A stretch of DNA of 64,000 bases from positions 27,263-91,262 of the forward strand of contig NZ_VFAC01000015.1 in assembly GCF_007644105.1 (NCBI RefSeq). The letters run 5' to 3'. Each line of letters starts with the position of its first letter. The stretch's first letter is position 1. Below, in pieces: positions 26,979 to 36,525 of this stretch. Origin of the DNA: Elioraea rosea. GTDB taxonomy: Bacteria > Pseudomonadota > Alphaproteobacteria > Acetobacterales > Acetobacteraceae. A program made the translations under genes and the position numbers. The notes beneath the pieces are model-generated. The model had not been told where the DNA came from and made no database searches. It saw only the letters and a list, made by a program, of their open reading frames with translations.

Positions 26979-28385
26979 TCACGCGCGCGCGGGGACGATC
27001 GCGAAAGGCTGGGCCTCGAGGAAGGCGGCGGCCGCCTGCATCACCAGGCGGTCTGCCAGCCGCGGTCCGCCGAGCTGAAGCCCGATCGGCATGCCGTTGC
27101 CGGCCAGCCCGCATGGCACGGAAATCGCGGGGCCGTGCGAGAGGTTGAACGGGTAGGAGAACTCCGCCCAGACGATCCAGTCCCACCCGTGCTCCGGCCA
27201 GTGTTCGGGCCGCACGCGGCCGACGGGGAAGGCGGCAACGGAGGCAGACGGCGTGAGCAGCAGGTCCCAGCCGCTCGCGAACCAGGTGTTCACCGCGCCG
27301 GCATAGGCGAGCCTCCGCGTCTGCGCGGCGAGGATTTCGGTCACGTTCTGCTTCGTCGCTTCCGCCAGCAGGGCGCGCAGCCCCGGATCCATCTCCCCGC
27401 GGCGGGACTCTTCGGCCGGAATGAGCGGCAGGAGCGGCGGGCCCCAGAGTGCGCGGCAGAGCTCTCCCCCTTGCGTTCCCCAGGGCGGCGTCACCTGCTC
27501 GACCGTGGCGCCGAGCCGCTCGAACGTCTTCGCCGCGTCAGCGACGGCGGCGGCGACATCGGCATCGACGCGCGCATGCCCGAGATCGGGGCTGTAGGCG
27601 ATGCGGAGGCCCGCGAGTGGCCGCGAGCCGAGCGTTGCGGGGAACGGCGAGGGCAGGGTGGTGAGGTCGAGCGGGTGGGCGCCCGACATCACCGCCAGCA
27701 TCAGCGCCGCGTCCTCCACGTCACGCGTGATCGGCCCGATATGCGAGACGGCGAAATTGTTCGGCACCGGAACATACGGGACCGAGCCGTAGGTCGGCTT
27801 GAAGCCCACGACGCCGCAGAAATGCGCCGGCAGGCGCACCGAGCCCGCGCCGTCGGTTCCGAGATGCAGCGGCGCGCAGCCTGCGGCGGCGAGCGCGGCG
27901 GCACCGGAGGAGGAGCCGCCCGCCGTCATCCCATGCTTCCACGGATTGTGCGTCGCCCCCGTCAGCGGGCTGTCGCTCGCCGCGATCCAGCCAGCCTCGG
28001 GCATCGTCGTCTTGCCGATGATGATGGCCCCTGCTGCGCGAAGCCGCGCGACGGAGGGCGCATCCTCCGCTGTCGGCGTGGCGTCGGACAGGCGCGAGCC
28101 GCGGCGCGTCGGCAGGCCGGCGGCGGCCTGGATATCCTTGATCGTCACCGGCACGCCGTGCAGCGGCCCGAGCGGCTTCCCCGCCGTGACCGCGCGCTCG
28201 GCCTCGCGCGCTGCGTCCATCGCGCGCTCGCCGTCACGCACGACGAAGGCGTTCAGCGACGGCTCGAGCGCATCGACCCGGCGGAGCACCGCCTCGGCGA
28301 TCTCGACCGGAGAGACCTGGCGCGAGGCGACGAGGTCGCGCATCGCTCGCGCGGAGAGGGTGGCGAGCGAGGCGTCATGGGGCAT
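26979..28385 (-). CDS. Amidase (amidase-signature family)
   Basis: A 468-residue amidase-signature enzyme. The Ser-cisSer-Lys triad is in VTIKDIQAAAG (lysine), TAGGSSSGAAALAAAG and GTDGAGSVRLPAHFCG (serines). The substrate is unknown; it could hydrolyse an aryl or alkyl amide. It starts 4 bp after the stop of the molybdopterin oxidoreductase gene and is probably the last gene of the catabolic block that begins with the polyamine-type transporter. Confidence 0.9.
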   Translation of the reverse strand: MPHDASLATLSARAMRDLVASRQVSPVEIAEAVLRRVDALEPSLNAFVVRDGERAMDAAREAERAVTAGKPLGPLHGVPVTIKDIQAAAGLPTRRGSRLSDATPTAEDAPSVARLRAAGAIIIGKTTMPEAGWIAASDSPLTGATHNPWKHGMTAGGSSSGAAALAAAGCAPLHLGTDGAGSVRLPAHFCGVVGFKPTYGSVPYVPVPNNFAVSHIGPITRDVEDAALMLAVMSGAHPLDLTTLPSPFPATLGSRPLAGLRIAYSPDLGHARVDADVAAAVADAAKTFERLGATVEQVTPPWGTQGGELCRALWGPPLLPLIPAEESRRGEMDPGLRALLAEATKQNVTEILAAQTRRLAYAGAVNTWFASGWDLLLTPSASVAAFPVGRVRPEHWPEHGWDWIVWAEFSYPFNLSHGPAISVPCGLAGNGMPIGLQLGGPRLADRLVMQAAAAFLEAQPFAIVPARA

Positions 28386-28389
28386 AGGG

Positions 28390-30411
28390 CTACTCCGCGG
28401 CTTCGACCTCGAGGAAGGTCGACTGATAGGTCGCGCCTTCCCCGATGTCGGTCAACCGGTCGGAGCAGAGCATGTTGACGGTGCCGCCCGACGCCTCGCC
28501 GGCCGGGCGCTGACCCGGAACGAGGCAGACCCCGGGGCGGACCTCGTCCGAAATTTTCAGGCGAAGCCGGATCGCCGCTCGATCGTTCCGGAGGCGTACA
28601 TGCTGGCCGTCCTTCACCCCGCGACGCGCGGCATCCTCCGGGTGCAGGACGCAGAACGGCTCTCCCTCGCGGCCGCGCAGGAAGGCCACCCCGGAGAACG
28701 CCGTGTGCGCCTGGAAATACGACGGCGCGGTGAGAAGGCGAAGCGGCCAGCGCGCGGCGTCGCGGGCTTCCTCCTCATCCTCCTGCCAGTCCGGCATCGG
28801 CGGCAGGCCCTGCCCCTCGAGCGTGGCGGAGAAGATCTCGAGCCTCCCCGAAGCGGTTGCGAAGCGCTGCCCCTCGGGTGGGGCGGCCTTGCGGGCACGA
28901 TGGTCGAACAGCGAGGCGGGCTCGATCGCGGCGACGGCGCCGGTGCTGCCCTTGAAGAAATGCGGAACAATCTCGCGCTCGCTCATCCGGAACACCGGCG
29001 CATCGAGGCCGAAGCGGCGGGCGAGTTCCTGCGCGAGGCGAAAATTCGACCAGGCCTGGTGCTGCGCCGGCACGGCGGCCGCGCCGTACTGCACCCAGAA
29101 ATTGCCGTAGCCGCGGTAGAAATCCTCCGTCTCGAGATAGGTCGTCGCAGGCAGCACGATGTCGGCATAGAGCGCCGTGTCGGTCATGAACGGGTCATGC
29201 ACCACCGTGAACAGATCCTCGCGCGAGAGCCCCTGTCGCACGGCACTCACGTCGGGGCAGGTGACGGCGGGGTTGTTCGCGGCGATGAAAAGGCCCCGCA
29301 GCTTCGGGTCCCGCATCTCGAGCAGCGCCCGTCCCAACAGGCTCTGGTTGACGAGCCGCGTCGCGGCTGGACCGCCCGGCTTGCGAACGAAAGAGAAGTC
29401 GAAGTCCATCGAGGCGGCCGTCAGCAGAAGCGCGCCGCCGCCGCGGCGCCCGTAGGCGCCGGTCAGCGCGGGAAGCGTGGCCACGGCCCGCAGCGCCTGG
29501 CCGCCGCGGGCAAGCCGCGTCATTCCCTCGCCGAGGCGGATGAAGGAGCGTTTCGCCGCGCCGTACATCGCCGCGAGGCGCTCGACGTCGCCGGCGGCAA
29601 GCCCGGTGATCGCGGCGACGCGCGCGGGCGTGAAGCGCGGCAGCACCTCCTTCTCCCACCGCTCGAAGCCGAGCGTGTGTGCGGCGATGTACGCGCGGTC
29701 GAGCAGGCCATCGCGCGCGAGGACGTGCGCGATGCCGATGGCGAGCGCGGCATCGGTGCCGATGTTGATGGGGATGTGCCAATCGGCCTGGTGCGCGGTC
29801 CGGCTCCGGCGCGGGTCGATGACCACGAGCTTCACGCCGCGCTTCCGCACCTCCTCGAGCTTCGTCCAGAAATGCACGTTCACGGCCATGAGGTCGCAGC
29901 CCCAGGCGATGACGAGCTCGCTGTCGACGACGCTCTCCGGGTCGGCGCCGCCGACCGGGCCGAGCGTGAGGTCCCACGCCGTCTCGCAGCACGTGTCGCA
30001 GACCGTTCCGGCCTGCAGACGGCTCGTTCCGAGGGCGTGGAACAGCCCGTTGACGATGTGGCGGTTGATCTGCCCCTGGTGCGCCGAATAGGCGTAGCCG
30101 AGCAGCGCAAGCGGCCCGCTTTCGGCGATGATCGCCTTCCAGCGCCGCTCGATCTCCTCGAGCGCTGCCTCCCAGGTGATCTCCTCGAAGCTGCCGGTGC
30201 CCTTCTTCCCGGTGCGTCGAAGGGGCGTGCGGATGCGCTCGGGCGAATGCACGAGCTCCGCGTCGCGGTTCACCTTGGCGCAGGCATAGCCTGCCGTGTA
30301 GGGCTGCTCCGGGTCGCCCGCGACCTTCAGGACCCGACCGTTCTCGACCTCGACGACGAGCGAGCACATGTCGGGGCAATCATGCGCGCAGACGGTTCTG
30401 ACCTGGGCCAT
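28390..30411 (-). CDS. Molybdopterin-dependent oxidoreductase with [4Fe-4S] domain
   Basis: A 673-residue DMSO-reductase-family catalytic subunit. The N-terminal [4Fe-4S] site is CAHDCPDMC followed later by GYACAKVNRD. Bis-MGD contacts include AYSAHQGQINRHIVNG, IDPRRSRTAHQADWHIP and, near the C-terminus, LTAPSYFQAHTAFSG. Several cysteines in VCDTCCETAWDL lie where the metal ligand is expected. There is no Tat signal, so it is probably cytoplasmic. The ATG at 30411 has AGAGG 8 bases upstream. No electron-transfer or maturation gene is adjacent. The electron donor or acceptor and substrate are unknown. Confidence 0.9.
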   Translation of the reverse strand: MAQVRTVCAHDCPDMCSLVVEVENGRVLKVAGDPEQPYTAGYACAKVNRDAELVHSPERIRTPLRRTGKKGTGSFEEITWEAALEEIERRWKAIIAESGPLALLGYAYSAHQGQINRHIVNGLFHALGTSRLQAGTVCDTCCETAWDLTLGPVGGADPESVVDSELVIAWGCDLMAVNVHFWTKLEEVRKRGVKLVVIDPRRSRTAHQADWHIPINIGTDAALAIGIAHVLARDGLLDRAYIAAHTLGFERWEKEVLPRFTPARVAAITGLAAGDVERLAAMYGAAKRSFIRLGEGMTRLARGGQALRAVATLPALTGAYGRRGGGALLLTAASMDFDFSFVRKPGGPAATRLVNQSLLGRALLEMRDPKLRGLFIAANNPAVTCPDVSAVRQGLSREDLFTVVHDPFMTDTALYADIVLPATTYLETEDFYRGYGNFWVQYGAAAVPAQHQAWSNFRLAQELARRFGLDAPVFRMSEREIVPHFFKGSTGAVAAIEPASLFDHRARKAAPPEGQRFATASGRLEIFSATLEGQGLPPMPDWQEDEEEARDAARWPLRLLTAPSYFQAHTAFSGVAFLRGREGEPFCVLHPEDAARRGVKDGQHVRLRNDRAAIRLRLKISDEVRPGVCLVPGQRPAGEASGGTVNMLCSDRLTDIGEGATYQSTFLEVEAAE

Positions 30412-30504
30412 CGTGCACACCTCTCTCCTCGCGCGGGCTGCTGACCGGCCGCGCACCGCTTCCGCCCCGAGGATGGACCGACGCGACGGATCAGGAAACC
30501 ACCC

Positions 30505-31821
30505 TCAGGCCACGCGGCGGTCGAGCCAGTCGCGGAACCGGTACCAGCCGCCGATGATCGGCAGGAACCACGGGTAGCCTGTGTAGAGCGGCATGGTCGG
30601 GAAATCCCGCCCGTCGAAGGCGTTGATGCTGTTGCCGCCGCCGAGGATCTTCCGCGCCACCTGCGCGCCGAGATAGGAGAGCATCGCCACGCCCGAGCCG
30701 TTGCAGCCCATGGCGTAGTGCAGCCCCTTCTGCGTCACCCCCATGTGGGGAAGGAAATCGAAGGAGAAGGCGGTGTTGCCCATCCAGCCATGGGTGACGC
30801 GCACGCCCTTCAGCTGCGGCCAGCGCGCGACCATCATCCCGTGCAGCGCCGCGGCGGAGACTTCCGGCTCGACAGGCGTGAAGCGCGCACGGCCGCCGAA
30901 CAGCACGCGGGTTCCGTCGGGCGACATCCGGTAGTAGGTGAGGACGCGCGGCGTGTCGGAGATCGTCCGTCCCTTCGGGATCAGGCTCTTCGCGCGCCCG
31001 GGGTCGAGCGGTTCGGTCGCGATGATGTGGGAGGCGAGAGGGATCACGCGGCGCTTGAGGTCTGGCGTCAGCCCGCCCGTGTAGCCGTTCGTCGCGATCA
31101 CCACCTCGTTCGCCGCGATCGTTCCGCGAGAGGTCTCGACCGTCCAGGCCGAGCCGTTGCGGCTGAGCCGGCCCGCGCGCGTCTTGCCAACGAGCGTTGC
31201 GCCATGGCGTTCCGCCGCCGCCATCAGCCCGCGGTGATAGAGCGCGGGGTGAAGCTTGCCGCTGCGCTCGATCGTCATGCCGCCGTGATAGTAGTCGGTC
31301 GCGATCTCCTCGCGCACGCGCTCGCGGGGAACCAGCTTTGCGTCCGCGTCGGCGAGCTCGTTCAGCATCGCGACGCGCTTGGCAAAGCTGTCGTAGTGCT
31401 TCCTCGCGAAGGCGCCGACGAAACGGCCCGAACGCTCGTAGTGGCAGTCTATCCCCTCGCGGGCGATCACCGACTCGATATGCGTGAAGCTCTCCGCGGC
31501 GTCGCCGATCATCGCCTGCACCGTCGGATCGGCGCCGCCCGCCTTCGCGCCCGACATGCCCTTGCCGAGATTGACGCCTACCGACACGGCGCCGCCATTG
31601 CGCGTCGAGGCGCCGAAGCCGAAATCCTCCGCTTCGAGAACGACGGGCCTGACGCCGTCGCGGCCGAGCTCGATCGCGCAGTTGAGCGCGGTGTGCCCGC
31701 CGCCAACGATCACCACGTCAGCCTTGGCGGGAAGCTCGGCGACGGGGTTCTCGCCCATTGGGATCGCCTCCCACCAGTAGGGGCGGGGCTTGAACTCGGG
31801 GTGGAAGATCGAGCGGTCCAT
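30505..31821 (-). CDS. FAD-dependent oxidoreductase, DadA/PuuB-like
   Basis: A 438-residue protein of the D-amino-acid oxidase superfamily. The dinucleotide-binding motif is VVIVGGGHTALNCAIELGR. FAD contacts are in FGASTRNGGAVSVGVN (like the GxSxxNGG motif of gamma-glutamylputrescine oxidase), and ATNGYTGGLTPDLKRRV and the C-terminal MGCNGSGVAMLSYLG follow. Together with the polyamine-type ABC transporter upstream this suggests oxidation of an imported amine or gamma-glutamylated amine. That is inference. It follows the second permease gene by 12 bp. Confidence 0.9.
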   Translation of the reverse strand: MDRSIFHPEFKPRPYWWEAIPMGENPVAELPAKADVVIVGGGHTALNCAIELGRDGVRPVVLEAEDFGFGASTRNGGAVSVGVNLGKGMSGAKAGGADPTVQAMIGDAAESFTHIESVIAREGIDCHYERSGRFVGAFARKHYDSFAKRVAMLNELADADAKLVPRERVREEIATDYYHGGMTIERSGKLHPALYHRGLMAAAERHGATLVGKTRAGRLSRNGSAWTVETSRGTIAANEVVIATNGYTGGLTPDLKRRVIPLASHIIATEPLDPGRAKSLIPKGRTISDTPRVLTYYRMSPDGTRVLFGGRARFTPVEPEVSAAALHGMMVARWPQLKGVRVTHGWMGNTAFSFDFLPHMGVTQKGLHYAMGCNGSGVAMLSYLGAQVARKILGGGNSINAFDGRDFPTMPLYTGYPWFLPIIGGWYRFRDWLDRRVA

Positions 31822-31833
31822 CCTCAGCCTCGT

Positions 31834-32646
31834 CTATTTCGTTGCCGCACCGGGAACCACGCCCCGGCCGAACAGCGCGGCCGCGCCGAGGCAGATGCAG
31901 GCGAGCACGATCTGCATCACCGACACGGCAGCGATCGTCGGGTCGATCTCGAGCATGATATTGTCGAACATCTTCTTGGGCAGCGTCATCGACGCGCCGG
32001 AGAGGAACATCGCGATCACCAGCTCGTCGAACGAGGTGACGAAGGCGAGGAAGCCGGCAGCGATCAGGCTCGGGCGAAGCTGCGGCAGCGTGATCCGCCA
32101 CACCGCCACGCCCCAGGACGCGCCGAGCCCCATCGCCGCCTGCTCCTGCGCCTCGTCGAAGGTGCGCAAGCCGGCCGAGACCAGGATGACCACGAAGGGA
32201 AGGGCGAGGATCGTGTGCGCCACCGCGATGCCGTACCACGCGCCGATCAGCTGCAGCCGCGAAAACAGGCTGTAGATCGCGATCGACAGGATGATGTTGG
32301 GCACGATGATCGGCGCCGCCACCAGCTTGTCGGCAAGCCGCATGCCCCAGAGCCGCGAGCGCACCAGCGCGAAGGAGAGTGGCACACCGAGGCCCATCGA
32401 GAGGGCAGTGCAGAGAAGGGCGACCTTGAAGCTGCGGATCGCGGATTCGACCCAGGTCGGATCGTCGAGGAAACGCTCGTACCACTGCCAGGAGAAGCCC
32501 GGCGGCGGGAACTGGAGATAGGCCGCAGAGGAGACCGAGATCGGGAACACGACGACGAGCGGCAGCATGAGGAAGGCGAACACGAGAGAGGCGACAATCG
32601 TGAGAACGACCCGTCCCGGCTGCGCCGGACGCCTAGCGCGCGGCAT
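31834..32646 (-). CDS. ABC transporter permease, PotC-like
   Basis: A 270-residue inner membrane permease with about six membrane helices. The EAA loop interacting with the ATPase is EQAAMGLGASWGVAVWRITL. It matches the second permease of spermidine/putrescine-type importers. The ATG at 32646 lies inside the end of the other permease gene (14-bp overlap), so the two are coupled. It pairs with that permease to form the channel. Confidence 0.92.
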   Translation of the reverse strand: MPRARRPAQPGRVVLTIVASLVFAFLMLPLVVVFPISVSSAAYLQFPPPGFSWQWYERFLDDPTWVESAIRSFKVALLCTALSMGLGVPLSFALVRSRLWGMRLADKLVAAPIIVPNIILSIAIYSLFSRLQLIGAWYGIAVAHTILALPFVVILVSAGLRTFDEAQEQAAMGLGASWGVAVWRITLPQLRPSLIAAGFLAFVTSFDELVIAMFLSGASMTLPKKMFDNIMLEIDPTIAAVSVMQIVLACICLGAAALFGRGVVPGAATK

Positions 32647-33487
32647 GGCCTTGCCCCCCAGTCAGCCTGCCGAGCAGCGCATAGATCGCGAGCGTGACGA
32701 CAAGGAGCACGGTCGCGAGCGCTGCGGCGAAGTTCCAGTCGAGGAACTCGCGCACCTGCTGCTCGATCAGCGTCGCGATCATCACCACGCGGCCGCCGCC
32801 CAAGAGCGCGGGCGTGATGAAGAAGCCGAGCGTGATGACGAAGACGAGCGCGGAACCGGCGAACACGCCGGGAAGCGACAGCGGCAGCGTGACCCGGAGG
32901 AAGGTGCGCCAGGCAGGAGCGCCCAGGCCTTCCGCGGCGCGCTTCAGGTCGGGATCGATGCGCAGGAGTGCGGCGTAGATCGGGATGACCATGTAGGGCA
33001 GCATCACGTGGACGATGCCGATGAGCACGCCGAGCAGGTTGTGCAGAAGCGGCAGGGGGAACTCGATCCATCCCCAGTCGCGCAGCATCCGGTTGATGAT
33101 GCCGTTGCGGCCGAGCAGCACCATCCAGGCATAGGTGCGGACGAGGACGCTCGTCCAGAACGGCAGGAGAAGGAAGAACATCCCGAGGATGAAGCCGAGC
33201 CGTCCGGCCTGCACGATCCACATCGCCACCGGATAGGCAAGGACAAGGCAGATCACTGTCACGATCAGAGCGATCTCGAGGCTGTCCCACAGCACAGCGA
33301 CGTAGAGCTCGTCGAGCGCCGCCTTCTCGAACTGCGCGAGCGTGCCGCCCTCCACCGACATCGACAGGAGGCGGATCAGCGGCCAGACGAACAGCACGGC
33401 GAGCACGATCAGAGCCGGGGCGGCGAGGGCGAGAAGCGTCCGCTCCCTCGCACGCGCAGGATCGCGCCGCGCGCTAGCGTGCGCCAT
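32633..33487 (-). CDS. ABC transporter permease, PotB-like
   Basis: A 284-residue permease from the ATG at 33487. The N-terminal helix is LLALAAPALIVLAVLFVWPL, and FFLLLPFWTSVLVRTYAW is typical of PotB. The EAA motif is KRAAEGLGAPAWRTFLRVTL. The start overlaps the end of the ATPase gene by 14 bp. It forms a heterodimer with the PotC-like permease downstream. Confidence 0.92.
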   Translation of the reverse strand: MAHASARRDPARARERTLLALAAPALIVLAVLFVWPLIRLLSMSVEGGTLAQFEKAALDELYVAVLWDSLEIALIVTVICLVLAYPVAMWIVQAGRLGFILGMFFLLLPFWTSVLVRTYAWMVLLGRNGIINRMLRDWGWIEFPLPLLHNLLGVLIGIVHVMLPYMVIPIYAALLRIDPDLKRAAEGLGAPAWRTFLRVTLPLSLPGVFAGSALVFVITLGFFITPALLGGGRVVMIATLIEQQVREFLDWNFAAALATVLLVVTLAIYALLGRLTGGQGHAAR

Positions 33488-34541
33488 GGGCAATCACGTG
33501 GACGTCCTCGGGCGAGAAGCCGATCGGCACCTCCTCGCCCTCCGCGACGGGAAGCGGCTCGGACGGGCGGAGCGGCAGGCGCGCGAGAAGCTCGAGCCCG
33601 CCCTCGAGCGCCATGCGAAGCTTCACGGAGAGGCCGAGGAACACCGTCTCGACGATGCGGCCCGTAGCGCGGTTTGCGAGGCCCGCCGCGTCCGCGCCGA
33701 CGCGCAGCGCCTCGGGGCGCACGAGCAGCGTCGCACGCGTGCCGGGCTGCGCGCCATCGGCCGCGAGCGCGACGCGGCCGAAGCGCGGAACCTCCGCTGC
33801 CCCGGCATCGAGGAGGGTTCCCTCGAGCAGGTTCGATTCGCCGACGAAATCGGCGACGAACCGCGTGGTCGGTCGCGCATACACGTCTCCCGGAAGGCCG
33901 ATCTGCTCGATGCGCCCCGCATTCATCACCGCGATCCGGTCGGAGAGGATAAGCGCCTCCTCCTGGTCATGCGTGATGAAGAGCGTGGTGAGCTTCAGCC
34001 GTCGCTGCAGCCGCCGCACCTCGAGCTGCATCACCTCGCGCAGCTTGCGGTCGAGCGCACCGAAGGGTTCGTCGAGCAGCAGGAGGCGGGGGTTAAACAC
34101 GATCGCCCGCGCGAGCGCGACGCGCTGCTGCTGTCCGCCGGAGAGCTGCCGCGGCAGGCGTTCGCCATACTCGGCGAGCTCGACGAGGGCGAGCGCCTCC
34201 GCCACGCGCCGCTGCCGCTCGGCCTTCGGAACATGTCGCATCTCGAGCGGGAAGGAGACGTTCTGCGCCACCGTCAGATGCGGAAACAGCGCATAGTTCT
34301 GGAACACCATGCCGACATCGCGCGACCGCGGCGGCGACATGGTCACATCCGTCGCGCCGAGACGCACGCTTCCCTCGTCAGGGAACTCGAAGCCCGCGAC
34401 GATCTTGAGAAGCGTCGTCTTGCCGGACCCGGACGGGCCGAGGATGGTGAGCAGCTCCCCCTCGGCCACGTTGAGATCCACGCCCGCGAGCGCGGTGACG
34501 GCGCCGAAGCGCCGCACCACGCCTCGCAACGTCAGGTCCAC
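33474..34541 (-). CDS. ABC transporter ATP-binding protein, PotA-like
   Basis: A 355-residue ATPase. Walker A is LGPSGSGKTTL, the Q-loop is FQNYALFPHLTV, the signature is LSGGQQQRVALARA, Walker B is LLLLDEPFGALD and the switch histidine is in FITHDQEEA. The C-terminal ~110 residues form the TOBE/OB regulatory domain (LLVRPEALRVG) of polyamine, iron and maltose-class ATPases. It starts with GTG at 34541. It powers the importer with the two permeases and binding protein of this operon. Confidence 0.93.
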   Translation of the reverse strand: MDLTLRGVVRRFGAVTALAGVDLNVAEGELLTILGPSGSGKTTLLKIVAGFEFPDEGSVRLGATDVTMSPPRSRDVGMVFQNYALFPHLTVAQNVSFPLEMRHVPKAERQRRVAEALALVELAEYGERLPRQLSGGQQQRVALARAIVFNPRLLLLDEPFGALDRKLREVMQLEVRRLQRRLKLTTLFITHDQEEALILSDRIAVMNAGRIEQIGLPGDVYARPTTRFVADFVGESNLLEGTLLDAGAAEVPRFGRVALAADGAQPGTRATLLVRPEALRVGADAAGLANRATGRIVETVFLGLSVKLRMALEGGLELLARLPLRPSEPLPVAEGEEVPIGFSPEDVHVIAHGAR

Positions 34542-34572
34542 GCGCGGAGGCTCCCGGCCAGGTTGCGCGCCG

Positions 34573-35634
34573 TCATCCGCGGCGGAGCATCCAGCGGTTC
34601 CAGGCTTCCTGTGCCTTCTGGCCGTTCTCCGTCCACCAGTCGACGCCGAGCCAGAACTGCTTCTCGAGATTGGCAGGCGTCGTCGGCAGGTGCGGCCGCA
34701 CCTTCTCCTCGACGTAGTTCACCGTGTCGGGGTGAAGGCCGGGATAGGCGAGCTCCGTTGCGTAGACGGCCTGGAGCTGTGGCGTCGTCATCACCTGCAG
34801 GAACTGGTTCGCCCAGTAGGGGTGCTTGCAGCCCCGGGGGATGCCGAACGCGTTCTGCTTCGCCGAGCCGCCAGACCATTCGATGGAGACGGGGGCGCCC
34901 TTGTTCGCGACATCGAAGAACCGGCCGTTCCAGCCCGACGCGAGTACGACCTCGCGATCGACGAGGAGCTGCGCGGGCTGCGCCCCGGTCGTCCACCACA
35001 CCGTCACGTGCTGGCGGATCTGGTCGAGCTTGGCGAAGGCCCGGTCCATGTCGATGGGGTAGATCTTGTCCTTCGCGACGCCATCGGCGAGCAGCGCGAA
35101 CTCGAGGTTGTCGACCGGATGGTTGCGAAGCGAGCGGGGCCCCGGGAAGCGGCGAACGTCCCAGAACTCGGCCCAGCTCTTCGGGTGGCTGCCATTCGGG
35201 AATACATCCGTCCGGTAGGCCATCACCGTCGAGTAGACCGAGGAGGGGAACACATGCGTGTCGCGCACCGCCTCGGGGTAGCGCGAGAGATCGAGGATCG
35301 AGAGATCGAGCGGCTCAAGCAGGTTCATCTGCTTGGCGCGGACGAAATCCTGCCCGCCGAGCTCCGTGACGGTCCACTCGACATTGCCGCTCTCGACCAT
35401 GGCGCGGAGCTTGCCGAAATCAACGGGCGAGGTATCGACGACGCGGATTCCGTGGCGCTTCTCGAACTCGGCATTGTAGGTGCGCCGGAACAGGTTCGCC
35501 ATCGCGCCGCCCGAGGCGTTGACGACGATGCGATCGGGCTTCGGGGCGTTGCCCTGGCCGATCGCCGGCATCGGCAGCGTTGCAGCGGCGAGGCCGGCGC
35601 CGAGCGCGGCACGGCGTGTCATGCGAATGGACAT
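34573..35634 (-). CDS. Extracellular substrate-binding protein, PotD-like
   Basis: A 353-residue periplasmic receptor. The N-terminus is a twin-arginine-like signal (MTRRAALGAGLAAATLPMPA, cleaved near IGQG). The fold is PotD/PotF-like (ASGGAMANLFRRTYNAEFEK, AYRTDVFPNGSHPKSWAEFW, GIPRGCKHPYWANQFLQVM). The ATG at 35634 has AGGGAG 8-9 bases upstream. It is the first gene of the transporter set. The tryptophan/tyrosine-rich pocket is compatible with polyamines or other amines; the actual ligand is not known. Confidence 0.9.
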   Translation of the reverse strand: MSIRMTRRAALGAGLAAATLPMPAIGQGNAPKPDRIVVNASGGAMANLFRRTYNAEFEKRHGIRVVDTSPVDFGKLRAMVESGNVEWTVTELGGQDFVRAKQMNLLEPLDLSILDLSRYPEAVRDTHVFPSSVYSTVMAYRTDVFPNGSHPKSWAEFWDVRRFPGPRSLRNHPVDNLEFALLADGVAKDKIYPIDMDRAFAKLDQIRQHVTVWWTTGAQPAQLLVDREVVLASGWNGRFFDVANKGAPVSIEWSGGSAKQNAFGIPRGCKHPYWANQFLQVMTTPQLQAVYATELAYPGLHPDTVNYVEEKVRPHLPTTPANLEKQFWLGVDWWTENGQKAQEAWNRWMLRRG

Positions 35635-35715
35635 GCTAGCTCTCCCTCTGTTTCCCTGGTTCTGTACCGCAATGGTCCCGCGGCGCAAGGGCGTGCGTGT
35701 CGACCGCGTGGGGCG

Positions 35716-36522
35716 TCATGGCGCGGCATCGCGACGGTACATGAAGCCGCCCTCGAGCGCATCGCCGCCGCCGGCCAGCCCCATGCGCTGAAGCCTGTAG
35801 AGATGCTTGGTGAAGGCGATCGCATCCGCCCGCGCGAGGTCCTGCGCGCGGTAGGCGACCTCCATCTCCACGCGCACGGCCTCTGGCGGATGGCGGCAGA
35901 TCTTCTCCGCCACCGCGCGGGCCTCGTGCATCAGCCGCTCGGGCGCGACGACGCGGTTGACGACGAAGGCTCTTTCGGCCTCCTCCGCCGTGATCGCATC
36001 ACCCGTCAGCAGCATCCACATCGCTGCGGTCGGTGGGATCTGGCGCAGCAGGCGTGTCGAGCCGCCGGCACCGCCCATGCCATAGGCAATCTCGGGAAAG
36101 CCGAATCGCGCATTCGTCGCGGCGAGGCGGATGTCGGTCAATGTCAGGAGATAGATCAGCCCCATGCCGACGCACCAGCCATTCACCGCGCCGATGATCG
36201 GCTTGTAGCGCTCCATGGCGATGACGTCGCGCGACCAGGAGAAGTCATGCGGCGCCTCGCCTTCGCTCGAATGCGGCCAGAGATGGTCGCCGAGCTGTTC
36301 GTGGGCGGTCGCCTCCCGCCTTGGCGACTTGATGTCGTCGCCTGCCGAGAAAGCACGCTCGCCCGCGCCGGTGAGGATGCCGCAGCGCATGGCGGGGTCA
36401 CGCAGGAAGTCCGTCAGCGCGGCGTGCAGTTCCTTGTGCATCGCGGGCGTCGTCGGGTTCACCGAGCCGTTCTCGATGGTGAACACCGCAACCTGGCCGT
36501 CCTTCTCGTAGCGGATGGGCAT
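35716..36522 (-). CDS. Enoyl-CoA hydratase/isomerase family protein
   Basis: A 268-residue crotonase-fold protein. The oxyanion segment is AFSAGDDIKSP, and NGWCVGMGLIYLLTLTDIRL stands where hydratases have GGGxExxL, so the first catalytic glutamate is absent. A glutamate is kept in RFGFPEIAYGMGG. It could be an isomerase, a hydrolase or a CoA lyase; the sequence does not decide. It lies 3 bp after the acyl-CoA synthetase gene on the same strand, and 81 bp before the binding-protein gene. Confidence 0.9.
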   Translation of the reverse strand: MPIRYEKDGQVAVFTIENGSVNPTTPAMHKELHAALTDFLRDPAMRCGILTGAGERAFSAGDDIKSPRREATAHEQLGDHLWPHSSEGEAPHDFSWSRDVIAMERYKPIIGAVNGWCVGMGLIYLLTLTDIRLAATNARFGFPEIAYGMGGAGGSTRLLRQIPPTAAMWMLLTGDAITAEEAERAFVVNRVVAPERLMHEARAVAEKICRHPPEAVRVEMEVAYRAQDLARADAIAFTKHLYRLQRMGLAGGGDALEGGFMYRRDAAP

Positions 36523-36525
36523 CGC

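Noticed and set aside
27799..30444. Long plus-strand open frame opposite the molybdopterin oxidoreductase and amidase genes
   Set aside because: Shadow of two well-supported minus-strand genes.
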